A stretch of DNA of 10,380 bases from Chloroflexota bacterium (GTDB lineage: Bacteria > Chloroflexota > Limnocylindria > Limnocylindrales > CSP1-4). The notes under the pieces are model-generated. The model had not been told where the DNA came from. It searched no databases and saw nothing but the letters and a program-made list of their open reading frames with translations. Made by a program: the position numbers and the translations under genes. The stretch spans positions 1 through 10,380 of the forward strand of contig VGPE01000084.1 of assembly GCA_016875645.1 (NCBI GenBank), read 5' to 3'. Below, piece by piece: positions 1 to 5,604 of this stretch; within the stretch, counting starts at the first letter, position 1; each line of letters begins with the position of its first letter.

Positions 1-180
1 CCTGGCCAGAGCTCCGGCTTGCGTCACGCTGCAACCCGATCGATGACTCCCACCGACGTTGCGCCGGTCCAGCCTGGCCGCCGGCGGGCCCGGCGCGAGC
101 GTTTTCGCGCGTTACCCCATCGTGTGGCCCGGGCCTGACCGGGCGCGGCCCCAGCGTCCCATGGGCGGTTCCAGCGGCCG
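1..180. other. Left edge without a recognisable gene
   Basis: No reading frame here resembles a protein family I know, on either strand. The stretch contains a small GC-rich hairpin (GCGCGA / TCGCGC arms around position 100) and C/G-rich sequence leading into the repeat that starts at 181. It is best described as intergenic. Confidence 0.5.
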
Positions 181-387
181 AGTTTTCTGACCGGCAATGA
201 ATTCGTCGCAGCGAGGCGTGGCTGTGCCTGGGAAGCAATCGTTTCGTGCCTTCGGCGCGGATGCCGTTCCTGCCCGGCAACGAACGCACGGTCCCGCCCG
301 ACGTGGCTCGCTCGGAGGCTCCGAGTTGTTTCGCCAGAGGGGATCGTCCACCCGCCCGATGACAGAATCTGTGCCTGCCAGGAAACC
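181..387 (+). repeat. TIR-bounded dispersed repeat, copy A (about 207 bp)
   Basis: The two ends are imperfect inverted repeats. The reverse complement of 181-208 (GACGAATTC...CAGAAAACT) aligns with the right end at 361-387 (GACAGAATC...CAGGAAACC). Inside are near-palindromic units of the type CGTTTCCTGnnnGGCAACGA, centred near 191, 231, 273, 335 and 377. A second copy at 3783-3988 has the same orientation, nearly the same length and almost the same unit spacing (about 40, 41, 63 and 42). This architecture fits a small non-autonomous, MITE-like element or an intergenic repeat family. No protein is encoded. I see no convincing target-site duplication. Confidence 0.7.
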
Positions 388-405
388 CCGCAGCCCACCA
401 GCCGC

Positions 406-590
406 GCTACCGACCAGTACCCAGGCCTGAGCTTCGACGCCCCGGGTACCTCGCGCACAGGGGCGTGGTGAACATCGGGACGGACTGCATCGCGCTGGAC
501 AACAGCCTCGACACCCAGTTCTCCACGCACATGCCGTGCAAGAAGTGCGGCATCGTGAACACCGAGAGCCTCGCCAACCTCGGCGCGGCG
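406..590 (+). pseudogene. Cyclase-family (kynurenine-formamidase-like) gene fragment
   Basis: The translation from 447 reads YLAHRGVVNIGTDCIALD, then STHMPCKKCGIVNTESLANL. This matches the C-terminal half of the cyclase/kynurenine formamidase family: a GxD...D motif, the metal-binding-domain H-x-x-C/L step and the ENLANL-like motif. Just upstream, in another frame (412-446), is YPGLSFDAP, which matches the PGLS motif normally directly before this segment. One frameshift of -1 type therefore lies near 440-447. The N-terminal half with the HxGTHxDxP metal site is missing, and the usual C-terminus after NLANL is not recognisable. The fragment begins within about 20 nt of the right end of repeat copy A and converges on the minus-strand gene ending at 592. 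It cannot encode an active enzyme. Family assignment is from motif memory. Confidence 0.7.
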
Positions 591-591
591 G

Positions 592-1014
592 CTACTGGAG
601 CGCGCGGTACTTCGCCGGGTCGATCCCCGCCGAAGTGAGCAGCGACGCGATCGTGTCCAGCCCCTCGCTGCTGGGACCGCTCCCACCGAAGCCGATCCCG
701 CTGCCCAGCCTCGCGTAGCCACTCGCCGTCGGGTTCTCGATGAGCGTCCAGATCGCGAACTGCTGGATTCGGAACGGTTCCGACGGGAATCGCGCGGACC
801 GGAGCAGCTTCATGACGGAGGTCGACGCCTGGGTCGCGCGAACCTGGAAGGAGTCGTCGGCCCCGGGCTGGTCGTCCCGCATCTCGGCGCAGGCGACCTC
901 GAGCGTGACCTTCTCGCTGCTGCCGGGCGCCAGGTCGACCGAGGTGCCGCGCAGGACGACCATCACCTGCGTCGCGGCGGCCGCCGGATCGAAGAGCGTT
1001 CCGATCGTAACCAC
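592..1014 (-). CDS. C-terminal domain of an interrupted exported protein (unknown function)
   Basis: This frame is open without a stop from the TAG at 1123-1125 down to 592, so the domain really starts at 1122 (176 codons); 1014 is only the first GTG available. The sequence reads LRKAIKAGVVSARGTDDGLQ, then LELKLTSKS...LRVVVTIGTLF, a region QVMVVLRGTSVDL, VTLEVACAEM, QQFAIWTLIENP and ends AGIDPAKYRALQ. It is beta-strand rich in its first half, with a GTxF turn and a conserved-looking C-terminal AIWT segment, as in extracellular domains of unknown function known to me from Chloroflexota and other bacteria. It lies exactly in frame with the upstream 1123-1881 gene, so both were most likely one protein of about 429 residues. 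Separate expression would need re-initiation; no good Shine-Dalgarno sequence is seen before 1014. Confidence 0.6.
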   Translation of the reverse strand: MVTIGTLFDPAAAATQVMVVLRGTSVDLAPGSSEKVTLEVACAEMRDDQPGADDSFQVRATQASTSVMKLLRSARFPSEPFRIQQFAIWTLIENPTASGYARLGSGIGFGGSGPSSEGLDTIASLLTSAGIDPAKYRALQ

Positions 1015-1122
1015 GACCCGCAGCGGAACCTCCGACTTCGAGGTCAGCTTGAGCTCCAGTCGCTGGAGCCCATCGTCGGTCCCACGGGCGCTGACGACGC
1101 CCGCCTTGATGGCCTTGCGGAG

Positions 1123-1881
1123 CTACATCGATGCGACCTCGGGCGTCGGCGTCGGCCGGGTCGTCGGCCGGGTCGTCGGCCGGGTCGTCGGCCTGGCTGT
1201 GGCCTTCGGCGATGTCGTGGGCGCCTGGGTCGAGCGCCCCTCCGTCGGCGTTGGTTCTTCGCTGTCGGCCGGACCCGCGATGTCGTCGGCGTCCGGATCG
1301 ACGTAGACGCCGTGCTCGACGATGGATGCGAGGTGCGCTTCGACCAGCCCCCAACCCACGCTCCCACGCAGCTCGGTCGTGTCCTTCTGCTCGGACGCGC
1401 GGCACGCTCGAGCCTCGTCCACGACGGAGAACACGGCGACCGTATCGCCGGTGGCCGCCTCCACGACCACGACCGACCGCGTGGCTGCGTACCGCGTGAT
1501 GCTGGGGCCGTTCACGTACTCGCAGACCTCGATCACCGACGTGGTCTCGGGCTCCACGCATGCGACCAGCTCCGCGTCGGCGAGGCTCGCTGGCCGCCAG
1601 GCGATCGGCGGGAACCCCGTCCAGCCATCCTCCGCGCCCGACGCCCCGAGGACGACGAGGTGATTCCCCGCCGGCTGCACGGCCGCCGCGCCCGGGACAG
1701 CGCGATTGGAGCAGGCCGTTGCGAGCGCGGCGGTCAGCGACGGATCGGGACGCCGCACGACGACGTTGGCGTCGACAACGGCGAGCAGCCCGCCGCCCAT
1801 CAGCACCGCAAGAACGATGGCCGCGATCCCCTCGGCCGCGCCGGCCCGACGCCCCCGCCGAATGATCCGGGAACCGGCCAT
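1123..1881 (-). CDS. Membrane-anchored or exported protein with Thr/Pro-rich linker, N-terminal part
   Basis: The 252-residue product has a basic N-terminus (SRIIRRGRR) followed by one hydrophobic segment at about residues 17-38 (GIAAIVLAVLMGGGLLAVV), a signal anchor or uncleaved signal peptide. Residues 45-205 form a beta-rich domain with several cysteines (CSNR, ACVEPE, EVCEYV, ARACRA) and a region TGDTVAVFSVVDEARAC typical of secreted proteins. Residues 215-250 are a Glu/Thr/Pro-rich linker with a repeated TTRP motif. The frame stops at TAG (1123-1125) and continues coherently into the 592-1014 domain, so this is probably the 5' part of a single gene broken by a nonsense change. A TATGAT-like -10 element lies at 1918-1923, about 37 nt upstream of the ATG. 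Function is unknown to me. Confidence 0.65.
   Translation of the reverse strand: MAGSRIIRRGRRAGAAEGIAAIVLAVLMGGGLLAVVDANVVVRRPDPSLTAALATACSNRAVPGAAAVQPAGNHLVVLGASGAEDGWTGFPPIAWRPASLADAELVACVEPETTSVIEVCEYVNGPSITRYAATRSVVVVEAATGDTVAVFSVVDEARACRASEQKDTTELRGSVGWGLVEAHLASIVEHGVYVDPDADDIAGPADSEEPTPTEGRSTQAPTTSPKATARPTTRPTTRPTTRPTPTPEVASM
1157..1192. repeat. Three perfect 12-bp tandem repeats in a linker region
   Basis: The unit CGGGTCGTCGGC occurs three times without change at 1157-1168, 1169-1180 and 1181-1192, with degraded partial units on both sides. On the minus strand it encodes the TTRP repeat of the linker in the 1123-1881 protein. Whole-codon units keep the frame, so copy number can change by slippage without breaking the gene. 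Confidence 0.9.
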
Positions 1882-2051
1882 GACAGTGACGTGACCGCGC
1901 GAGCTGCCAGCCTTCCAATCATAATCATCAGAGGGCCAAGTGGCACAGCCCCCCGGTCACGTGGCGGCCGATCGCTGCGAGACGCCCGCCCTGACCCCCG
2001 CGACCATCTCGCGCCGGCTGGAGGCGACGCGAGCCGAGTGGCATCTGGCCC

Positions 2052-2498
2052 TCAGCGCACGACGAGCGTCACCTCGAAGAGGATGGACGGCGCACCGCAC
2101 GGGGGCGTCACCTTGCGACACGGCGGGTCGCCGACGGCGGACATCTTCACCGTGCCCGGGGCGACCGCCTCGTAGGAACCCTGGACGCCCGGCGGGAGGG
2201 TGCCGTCCGGGAGTCGCGTGATGACCAACAGATCCACCGGCATGAGCGTCCAGTCGAAGTCCGTGCCGAGCATCAGCTGGAACCGATCGCCGACCGCCAG
2301 CGTGACGGAGCGGCCGTTGTCCGCCAGCGTGATCGTGCGCGCAGCGGTCGGCCCCGCCGAGATGGTGGGCGTTGGAGCTGACAAAGACGCCGAGGGGGTC
2401 GGTGACGGCGTCGCGGACGAGCCGCCAGCCTGTCCGCAGCCCGCCACCGCGGCGCCGATGAACAGGGCGAGGAGCCACCCGGCGATCCGACGGAGCAT
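2052..2498 (-). CDS. Small lipoprotein with C-terminal beta-rich domain
   Basis: I chose the ATG at 2498 because it starts a clean lipoprotein signal: MLRRIAGWLLALFIGAAVAG followed by Cys21 (lipobox V-A-G-C). The longer upstream frame would bury this signal. After lipidation the protein should be tethered to the outer face of the membrane. Residues 24-46 are a Ser/Pro/Thr linker. The 148-residue protein ends in a beta-rich domain (ADNGRSVTLAVGDRFQLML, then DWTLMPVD, and VQGSYEAVAPGTVKMSAVGD) with two cysteines at about 127 and 134 that could form a disulphide. The pattern of a GxxVxLxVGDxFxLxL strand and a late PGTxxxxA strand recalls chagasin-like (I42) folds, but I cannot confirm this. The gene is divergent from the oxidoreductase at 2620. 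Function is not known. Confidence 0.75.
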   Translation of the reverse strand: MLRRIAGWLLALFIGAAVAGCGQAGGSSATPSPTPSASLSAPTPTISAGPTAARTITLADNGRSVTLAVGDRFQLMLGTDFDWTLMPVDLLVITRLPDGTLPPGVQGSYEAVAPGTVKMSAVGDPPCRKVTPPCGAPSILFEVTLVVR

Positions 2499-2619
2499 CA
2501 GCGCAGTATAGGCGGCCACGAGGAACGATGCGTTCGCGCGTCCAGGTCCCCAATTCTTGGCTCGCGCCGCGCAGACTGGCACCACCAACCAGGATCGCCC
2601 GGAGGAGGACACGCGAACC
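2499..2619. promoter_or_regulatory. Divergent intergenic region with probable promoters
   Basis: This gap of about 120 nt separates two divergent genes and must hold both promoters. On the minus strand, TATACT (+ coordinates 2507-2512) resembles a -10 box and ends only 8 nt before the lipoprotein ATG, which suggests a leaderless or nearly leaderless mRNA. No convincing -35 is seen. On the plus strand, GGAGGAGG at 2601-2608 is a strong ribosome binding site 11 nt before the ATG at 2620 and decides that start. Confidence 0.45.
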
Positions 2620-3714
2620 ATGGCGAACTACCGCGCCGCAATGATCGGCCTCAGCTGGATCGCGACGGACCCGCCGCCGCCGGCCCCGGACCCCGTCCTG
2701 GGCACATCCACCCCCTACAGCCACGCGGCAGCCCTCGCGGCGATCCCCAACGTGGACGTGGTGGCCGGGTGCGACATCGTGCCCGGCCTGCGGGACCAGT
2801 TCGTGGAGCGCTGGGGCAGCCGGTGGCCGGGCGTACGGACGTACGACGACTACGCCGAGATGCTGGCCGCCGTGAAGCCCGACGTCGTGACGATCGCGAC
2901 ACCGGACTTTCTGCACGCGGATCCCTTCATCGCGGCGGTGGAGGCCGGCGCCCGGGGGATCTTCGTCGAGAAGCCCTTCGCCACTAGCCTCGAGGACGCC
3001 ACGCGGATGGTGGAGGCCGCCCGTGCGCGCAAGGTCGTCGTCAACGTGGATACCCAGCGCCGCTTCTCGCCCTACCACGCGGCGTCGCACGCCTTCGTCC
3101 AGCAGGGAAAGCTGGGGAAGCTGTCGCAGATCATGGTCGAGATCGGCGGCGAGCGGGCGCTCTTGTGGCGCAACCACGCCCACGCGGTCGACCAGATGGT
3201 CTACTTCGCCGACTCCGACCCCGCCTGGGTGATGGGCGAGCTCGAGCCCGGCTTCGAGGACTACGGGACCGAGTACCGGGGTGACGGCGGCCGCTCCATC
3301 GAGACCGAGCCCGGCGCCAACTACTACGTCGCCTTCCGCAACGGCGTGCGCGGCTACCTGACCGGCATGAAGGACACCATGCCCGGCATCATGGTCACCC
3401 TGCGCGGCCCCGATGGGCGGCTGAGCCTCGACGACGAGGGGGCATCCGTGACCGTGATCAAGCTCATCGGCCACGGCGCGCAGGCCGAATGGAGCAAGCC
3501 ACGCACCGAGCGGATCAGCCCCGAGTACACGGTCGCCGGCATGGAGGCCGGCATCCGCGACATGCTCGCCGGCATCGAGACGGGCCGCCGGACGGCCAGC
3601 CCCGCCGAGCACGCCTGGCGCTCGGTCGCGATCATCGATGCCGTCGTCCGCTCGGCGGCGGATGGCAATCGGCCCGCCACGATCGCCCCGCCACCCTGGG
3701 CCGCCCCGGGCTGA
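2620..3714 (+). CDS. Gfo/Idh/MocA-family NAD(P)-dependent oxidoreductase
   Basis: The 364-residue product has the usual family length. The N-terminal half is a Rossmann domain: strand MIGLSWIA at 8-15, DVVAGCDI at 46-53 with the acidic residue that would contact the cofactor ribose, PDVVTIATPDFLHADP at 87-102, and the hallmark EKP at 117-119. The C-terminal half carries RNHAHAVDQ at 184-192, which fits the family's substrate-binding His/Asp region, then a beta-sheet domain. Such enzymes oxidise or reduce sugars, inositols and related compounds in the cytoplasm; the substrate cannot be told. The usual GxGxxG loop is replaced by a Pro-rich insert (ATDPPPPAPDP), so cofactor binding may differ. 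The start at 2620 follows a strong GGAGGAGG site; the frame is also open upstream to 2557. The gene stands alone, with no operon partner. Confidence 0.9.
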   Translation: MANYRAAMIGLSWIATDPPPPAPDPVLGTSTPYSHAAALAAIPNVDVVAGCDIVPGLRDQFVERWGSRWPGVRTYDDYAEMLAAVKPDVVTIATPDFLHADPFIAAVEAGARGIFVEKPFATSLEDATRMVEAARARKVVVNVDTQRRFSPYHAASHAFVQQGKLGKLSQIMVEIGGERALLWRNHAHAVDQMVYFADSDPAWVMGELEPGFEDYGTEYRGDGGRSIETEPGANYYVAFRNGVRGYLTGMKDTMPGIMVTLRGPDGRLSLDDEGASVTVIKLIGHGAQAEWSKPRTERISPEYTVAGMEAGIRDMLAGIETGRRTASPAEHAWRSVAIIDAVVRSAADGNRPATIAPPPWAAPG

Positions 3715-3782
3715 GGTCGGTGCGGGCGACGCTCGGCTCGCCACCGGCCGTGTCGGTGGCCCCGGGCTTTGCCCACCGGAGC

Positions 3783-3988
3783 AGATTTCCTGGTGGACAA
3801 CGATTCCGTCGTCGAATCGCGCGCCGTTGCCTCCCAGGCACGATTCACGAGCTCAACCGCCCGTTTCGCTTCCCACCAGATAACGCAGAGGCTGTCCCCG
3901 CCCGCCGAACCCTCGAAAACGCGCGGATCGTTTCGTGCCAGACAACGTTCGGCCTCCGCCTGACGGAATCTGTGCCTGGGAGGAAACC
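3783..3988 (+). repeat. TIR-bounded dispersed repeat, copy B (about 206 bp)
   Basis: This is the second copy of the element at 181-387, in the same orientation. The reverse complement of its left end (3783-3811) begins GACGGAATCGTTGTCC and ends CAGGAAATCT; its right end (3962-3988) begins GACGGAATCTGTGCC and ends GAGGAAACC. Palindromic units are centred near 3793, 3832, 3873, 3937 and 3979. The right terminus matches copy A almost exactly, while the interior has diverged considerably, so the copies are old or belong to different subfamilies. It lies between the oxidoreductase and the vapC gene and encodes nothing convincing. The stretches 3715-3782 and 3989-4078 around it hold no gene. Confidence 0.7.
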
Positions 3989-4078
3989 CGCCCTCGGCGG
4001 CGCGCGCTGTGCGCCCCGGGGCACTCATCGCCGCGGCCCGCCCGCGGCACCAGCCGCCCACGCGCAGCCGGACCGGCA

Positions 4079-4492
4079 TCAGTCCGGATGCGGGACGGCA
4101 ATTACGGTGAGTTCATCGATTCCCGCGAAGTCCTGGGGGTTGACGGTGTAGACGGGCAAGTCGTTTGCGATGGCAATAGCGGCGATCATCGCGTCGAACG
4201 ACCTCGCTGCCGGCTTGCGGCCGGACCGCCGGATCGACGCGGCGACGCGACCGAACGCACGGGCGGCCGCGGCGTCGAACGGCAGCGGCTCGAAGTCCGC
4301 TTCGGCCTGTTGCAGGTGCGCCTGGCGGACGACACGCTCCTCATCAGACGCCGCCACCAGCGGGCCCAGGGTCAGCTCCGCAAGCGTCACGGCGGAGATC
4401 CGAGGGTCCGGTGGGAGCGTCATCGGGTCGCGCAGGCGCGCGAGCAGGATCACGACACTGGTGTCCAGCAGTCCTGCTTCGTTGTCACTCAC
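4079..4492 (-). CDS. vapC: VapC-type PIN-domain ribonuclease toxin
   Basis: The 137-residue product is a single PIN domain. The catalytic acidic residues are visible: Asp10 in GLLDTSVVI, Glu39 in ISAVTLAEL, Asp100 in ARSFDAMIAA, and the TVNPQDF motif with Asp121 near the end. PIN toxins are Mg2+-dependent ribonucleases that cut specific RNAs, often tRNA, and are held inactive by the partner antitoxin. I chose the GTG at 4492 because it overlaps the antitoxin stop in a GTGA arrangement and places the first catalytic Asp at the normal distance from the N-terminus; the longer frame to 4564 is antitoxin DNA read out of frame. The 4-nt overlap indicates translational coupling. All key residues are present, so the toxin looks intact. 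Confidence 0.92.
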   Translation of the reverse strand: MSDNEAGLLDTSVVILLARLRDPMTLPPDPRISAVTLAELTLGPLVAASDEERVVRQAHLQQAEADFEPLPFDAAAARAFGRVAASIRRSGRKPAARSFDAMIAAIAIANDLPVYTVNPQDFAGIDELTVIAVPHPD

Positions 4493-4827
4493 AGCGACGT
4501 GTCGAAGATGCGTTCGACATCGCGCCGCAGCTCCGCCGGATCGTAGGAGGGCAGACTCCGCCACCGGGCCAGCACCTGCTCCCGCGTCAACGGGGGTCGG
4601 TTCGAACCCGACGGGCGCGACCGCTCCCTCGGCGAAACGGCCCGGCTCGTGCGGTAAACAGCCGGCGACTCCGACACTCGCAGGCGAGGCTCGACTCCCC
4701 TGCCGCGCCGCTCCAACCAGTGCCGCAGCGCCGTGTCGAGGAGTGCCTGGACCGTCACACCATCGCGTGCCGCCTCCACCTTGAGGTCACGGTAGAGATC
4801 GTCGTTGATGTTCAGCGTCGTCTTCAT
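4489..4827 (-). CDS. vapB: VapB-type ribbon-helix-helix antitoxin
   Basis: The 112-residue protein opens with MKTTLNINDDLYRDLKVEAA, a DNA-binding strand followed by two helices (about residues 1-42, including VTVQALLDTALRHWLERR), as in CopG/Arc-type antitoxins. The middle (45-80) is Arg/Ser/Pro-rich and probably disordered. The C-terminus, LARWRSLPSYDPAELRRDVE, is the likely toxin-binding arm. It should neutralise the VapC encoded just downstream and, with it, repress its own promoter. The ATG at 4827 sits directly at the end of a run of 8-bp repeats that look like its operator, with no Shine-Dalgarno sequence between, so the mRNA may be leaderless. The toxin gene overlaps its stop by 4 nt. 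Confidence 0.9.
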   Translation of the reverse strand: MKTTLNINDDLYRDLKVEAARDGVTVQALLDTALRHWLERRGRGVEPRLRVSESPAVYRTSRAVSPRERSRPSGSNRPPLTREQVLARWRSLPSYDPAELRRDVERIFDTSL

Positions 4828-4853
4828 CTGGACAGATTACCAGATTGCCAGAT
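4828..4853 (-). promoter_or_regulatory. VapB operator candidate: three 8-bp direct repeats
   Basis: On the plus strand three adjacent 8-mers share the ending CAGAT: GGACAGAT (4830-4837), TACCAGAT (4838-4845) and TGCCAGAT (4846-4853). Together with the start codon they also form an inverted repeat, ATCTGG-N8-CCAGAT, read on the minus strand. Ribbon-helix-helix repressors bind such short repeats in tandem. A -10-like TAATCT lies within the array, so a bound repressor would block RNA polymerase. Confidence 0.7.
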
Positions 4854-4948
4854 CACGCGCTGTCGCACGCCTCGAAACGGCGCCGTCGGGCAGGCGCAGG
4901 TGGCCGAGGCGACCCCGGGGAGCTCGAAGGCCCGCGCGGGGTCAGAGG

Positions 4949-5041
4949 CGCTGCAGGGACGACGCCCAGCCGGCTGCCGATTCGCTCGACGTGGATCGAC
5001 CGGACCTGTTCAGCCTGCGCCTTGGAGTCGATCCATACGAC
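4949..5041 (-). pseudogene. mazF fragment (C-terminal piece of a MazF/PemK toxin)
   Basis: The minus strand encodes WIDSKAQAEQVRSIHVERIG followed by SRLGVVPAA. The intact MazF in this window (6085-6432) has DSKAQAEQVRSISVQRLG followed by PQLGAVPAD at the same place, so this is a related gene piece covering the third conserved block of the fold. The upstream part of the gene (RGDIV start, RRPAVIV, VVPLTT) is missing. The 5' side of the fragment abuts a palindromic repeat at 5042-5066, and downstream the similarity ends where the last helix should begin. No functional toxin can be made. Its antitoxin gene is not recognisable at the expected upstream position on the minus strand. Confidence 0.75.
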
Positions 5042-5066
5042 GGCGGGGCGCGCCCCGAGCCCCGGC
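5042..5066. repeat. Short GC-rich palindromic repeat, copy 1
   Basis: The sequence contains the palindrome GGGGCGCGCCCC followed by GAGCCCCGG. Closely similar sequences occur at 6034-6054 and 6711-6735 in the same orientation (core GCGGGGC-nn-GCCCCGA). This copy sits at the broken edge of the mazF fragment. It fits a REP-like short palindromic repeat. Confidence 0.5.
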
Positions 5067-5221
5067 ACCGACTCCGGACACCGCCGAGTCGCATTCCGCC
5101 CACGAAGATGCCCCTCGTGGACGCGTGGCCGCGCCGGGAACGGCTGCCGCCGGCCGGCCCCTCGCGCCTCTCGTCCAAGCCTCACGTTGACGCCCGCCGC
5201 GTTCTGCGCATACCTCCGCGC

Positions 5222-5323
5222 ATGTCCGTGCGCACTGCAGCCAACCTCTCGCTCCCGCGCGACCTGATCAGCGAGGTCGATGCGATTGCGGGCATTGACC
5301 GGATTTCCGCGCCATTGGCCTAA
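5222..5323 (+). pseudogene. Truncated ribbon-helix-helix antitoxin
   Basis: The 33-residue frame MSVRTAANLSLPRDLISEVD continues as AIAGIDRISAPLA and stops. NLSLPRDLISEVDAIA matches the strand and first helix of MazE/CopG-type antitoxins (NLSLPxxLxxEVDxIA). The second helix (usually ...RSxFxxEALRxxL) is missing or out of frame, so DNA binding and toxin neutralisation are unlikely. It is not paired with a toxin: downstream comes the promoter of the second vapBC pair, and the mazF fragment lies upstream on the other strand. I read it as a remnant, but a short expressed peptide cannot be excluded. I see no clear ribosome binding site. Confidence 0.6.
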
Positions 5324-5330
5324 GCGCGCC

Positions 5331-5368
5331 TTGACATCTGATGCTCATCGACACAGCATCACGCATCA
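5331..5368 (+). promoter_or_regulatory. Promoter and operator candidate for second vapBC
   Basis: A perfect -35 hexamer TTGACA lies at 5331-5336; the -10 about 17 nt later (CAGCAT region) is poor. Between them and the start codon is an inverted repeat TGATGC (5339-5344) with GCATCA (5356-5361), and the GCATCA half repeats at 5363-5368, overlapping the ATG. This arrangement suits autoregulation by the antitoxin encoded at 5368. There is no Shine-Dalgarno sequence just before the ATG. Confidence 0.6.
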
Positions 5369-5604
5369 TGGCTCGCACCACGCTCGACCTTGACCCGGCC
5401 GTCCTGCGCGAACTGCGACGGCGGAGCGCGCGCGAACGCAAGAGCATGGGTCAGGTTGCGTCGGAACTGCTCGCCCGAGCGGTCTCGCGCGACCGCGACC
5501 CCCCGGCGCCGGACTTCGACTGGATCACCGCCGATCTCGGTCGTCCGCTCGTGGACCTGGAGGACTCAGAGGCCGTTCGCCGCGCGCTCGCGTCGGACGC
5601 ATGA
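5368..5604 (+). CDS. vapB: VapB-type antitoxin, second pair
   Basis: The 78-residue protein begins MARTTLDLDPAVLRELRRRS, with helix two SMGQVASELLARAVSRD, a ribbon-helix-helix DNA-binding fold over residues 1-42. The tail DFDWITADLGRPLVDLEDSE followed by AVRRALA is the usual antitoxin arm that wraps the VapC toxin. I chose the ATG at 5368 over the one at 5341 because the earlier ATG lies inside the probable operator, and the strand motif begins right after 5368. The downstream toxin start overlaps its stop by 4 nt (ATGA), so the two are translationally coupled. Regulation is probably by binding the GCATCA repeats upstream. Confidence 0.88.
   Translation: MARTTLDLDPAVLRELRRRSARERKSMGQVASELLARAVSRDRDPPAPDFDWITADLGRPLVDLEDSEAVRRALASDA

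Noticed and set aside
407..1918. Long minus-strand frame of about 500 residues
   Set aside because: Its product is low-complexity Arg/Gly-rich sequence with no family signal and overlaps the more convincing exported-protein frames; it is a shadow typical of GC-rich DNA.
1945..2050. Plus-strand helical-looking peptide (TPALTPATISRRLEATRAEW)
   Set aside because: Codon bias looks coding-like, but there is no family match, no ribosome binding site and no clear boundaries; too short to support.
2557..2619. Upstream start at 2557 for the oxidoreductase
   Set aside because: The 21 extra residues are hydrophilic and unconserved-looking, and the strong GGAGGAGG site directly precedes the ATG at 2620.
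1957..3744. Long minus-strand frame of about 595 residues opposite the oxidoreductase
   Set aside because: It is the antisense shadow of the Gfo/Idh/MocA gene, which has clear motifs and a strong ribosome binding site.
3755..3782. GGGCTTTGCCC hairpin as another copy of the short palindrome or a terminator
   Set aside because: It only loosely resembles the GCGGGGC-nn-GCCCCGA core and lacks a T-run; not enough to call.
181..3988. CRISPR array from the repeated palindromic units
   Set aside because: Units differ strongly from one another, their spacing is uneven (about 40 to 63 nt), and there are no cas genes.
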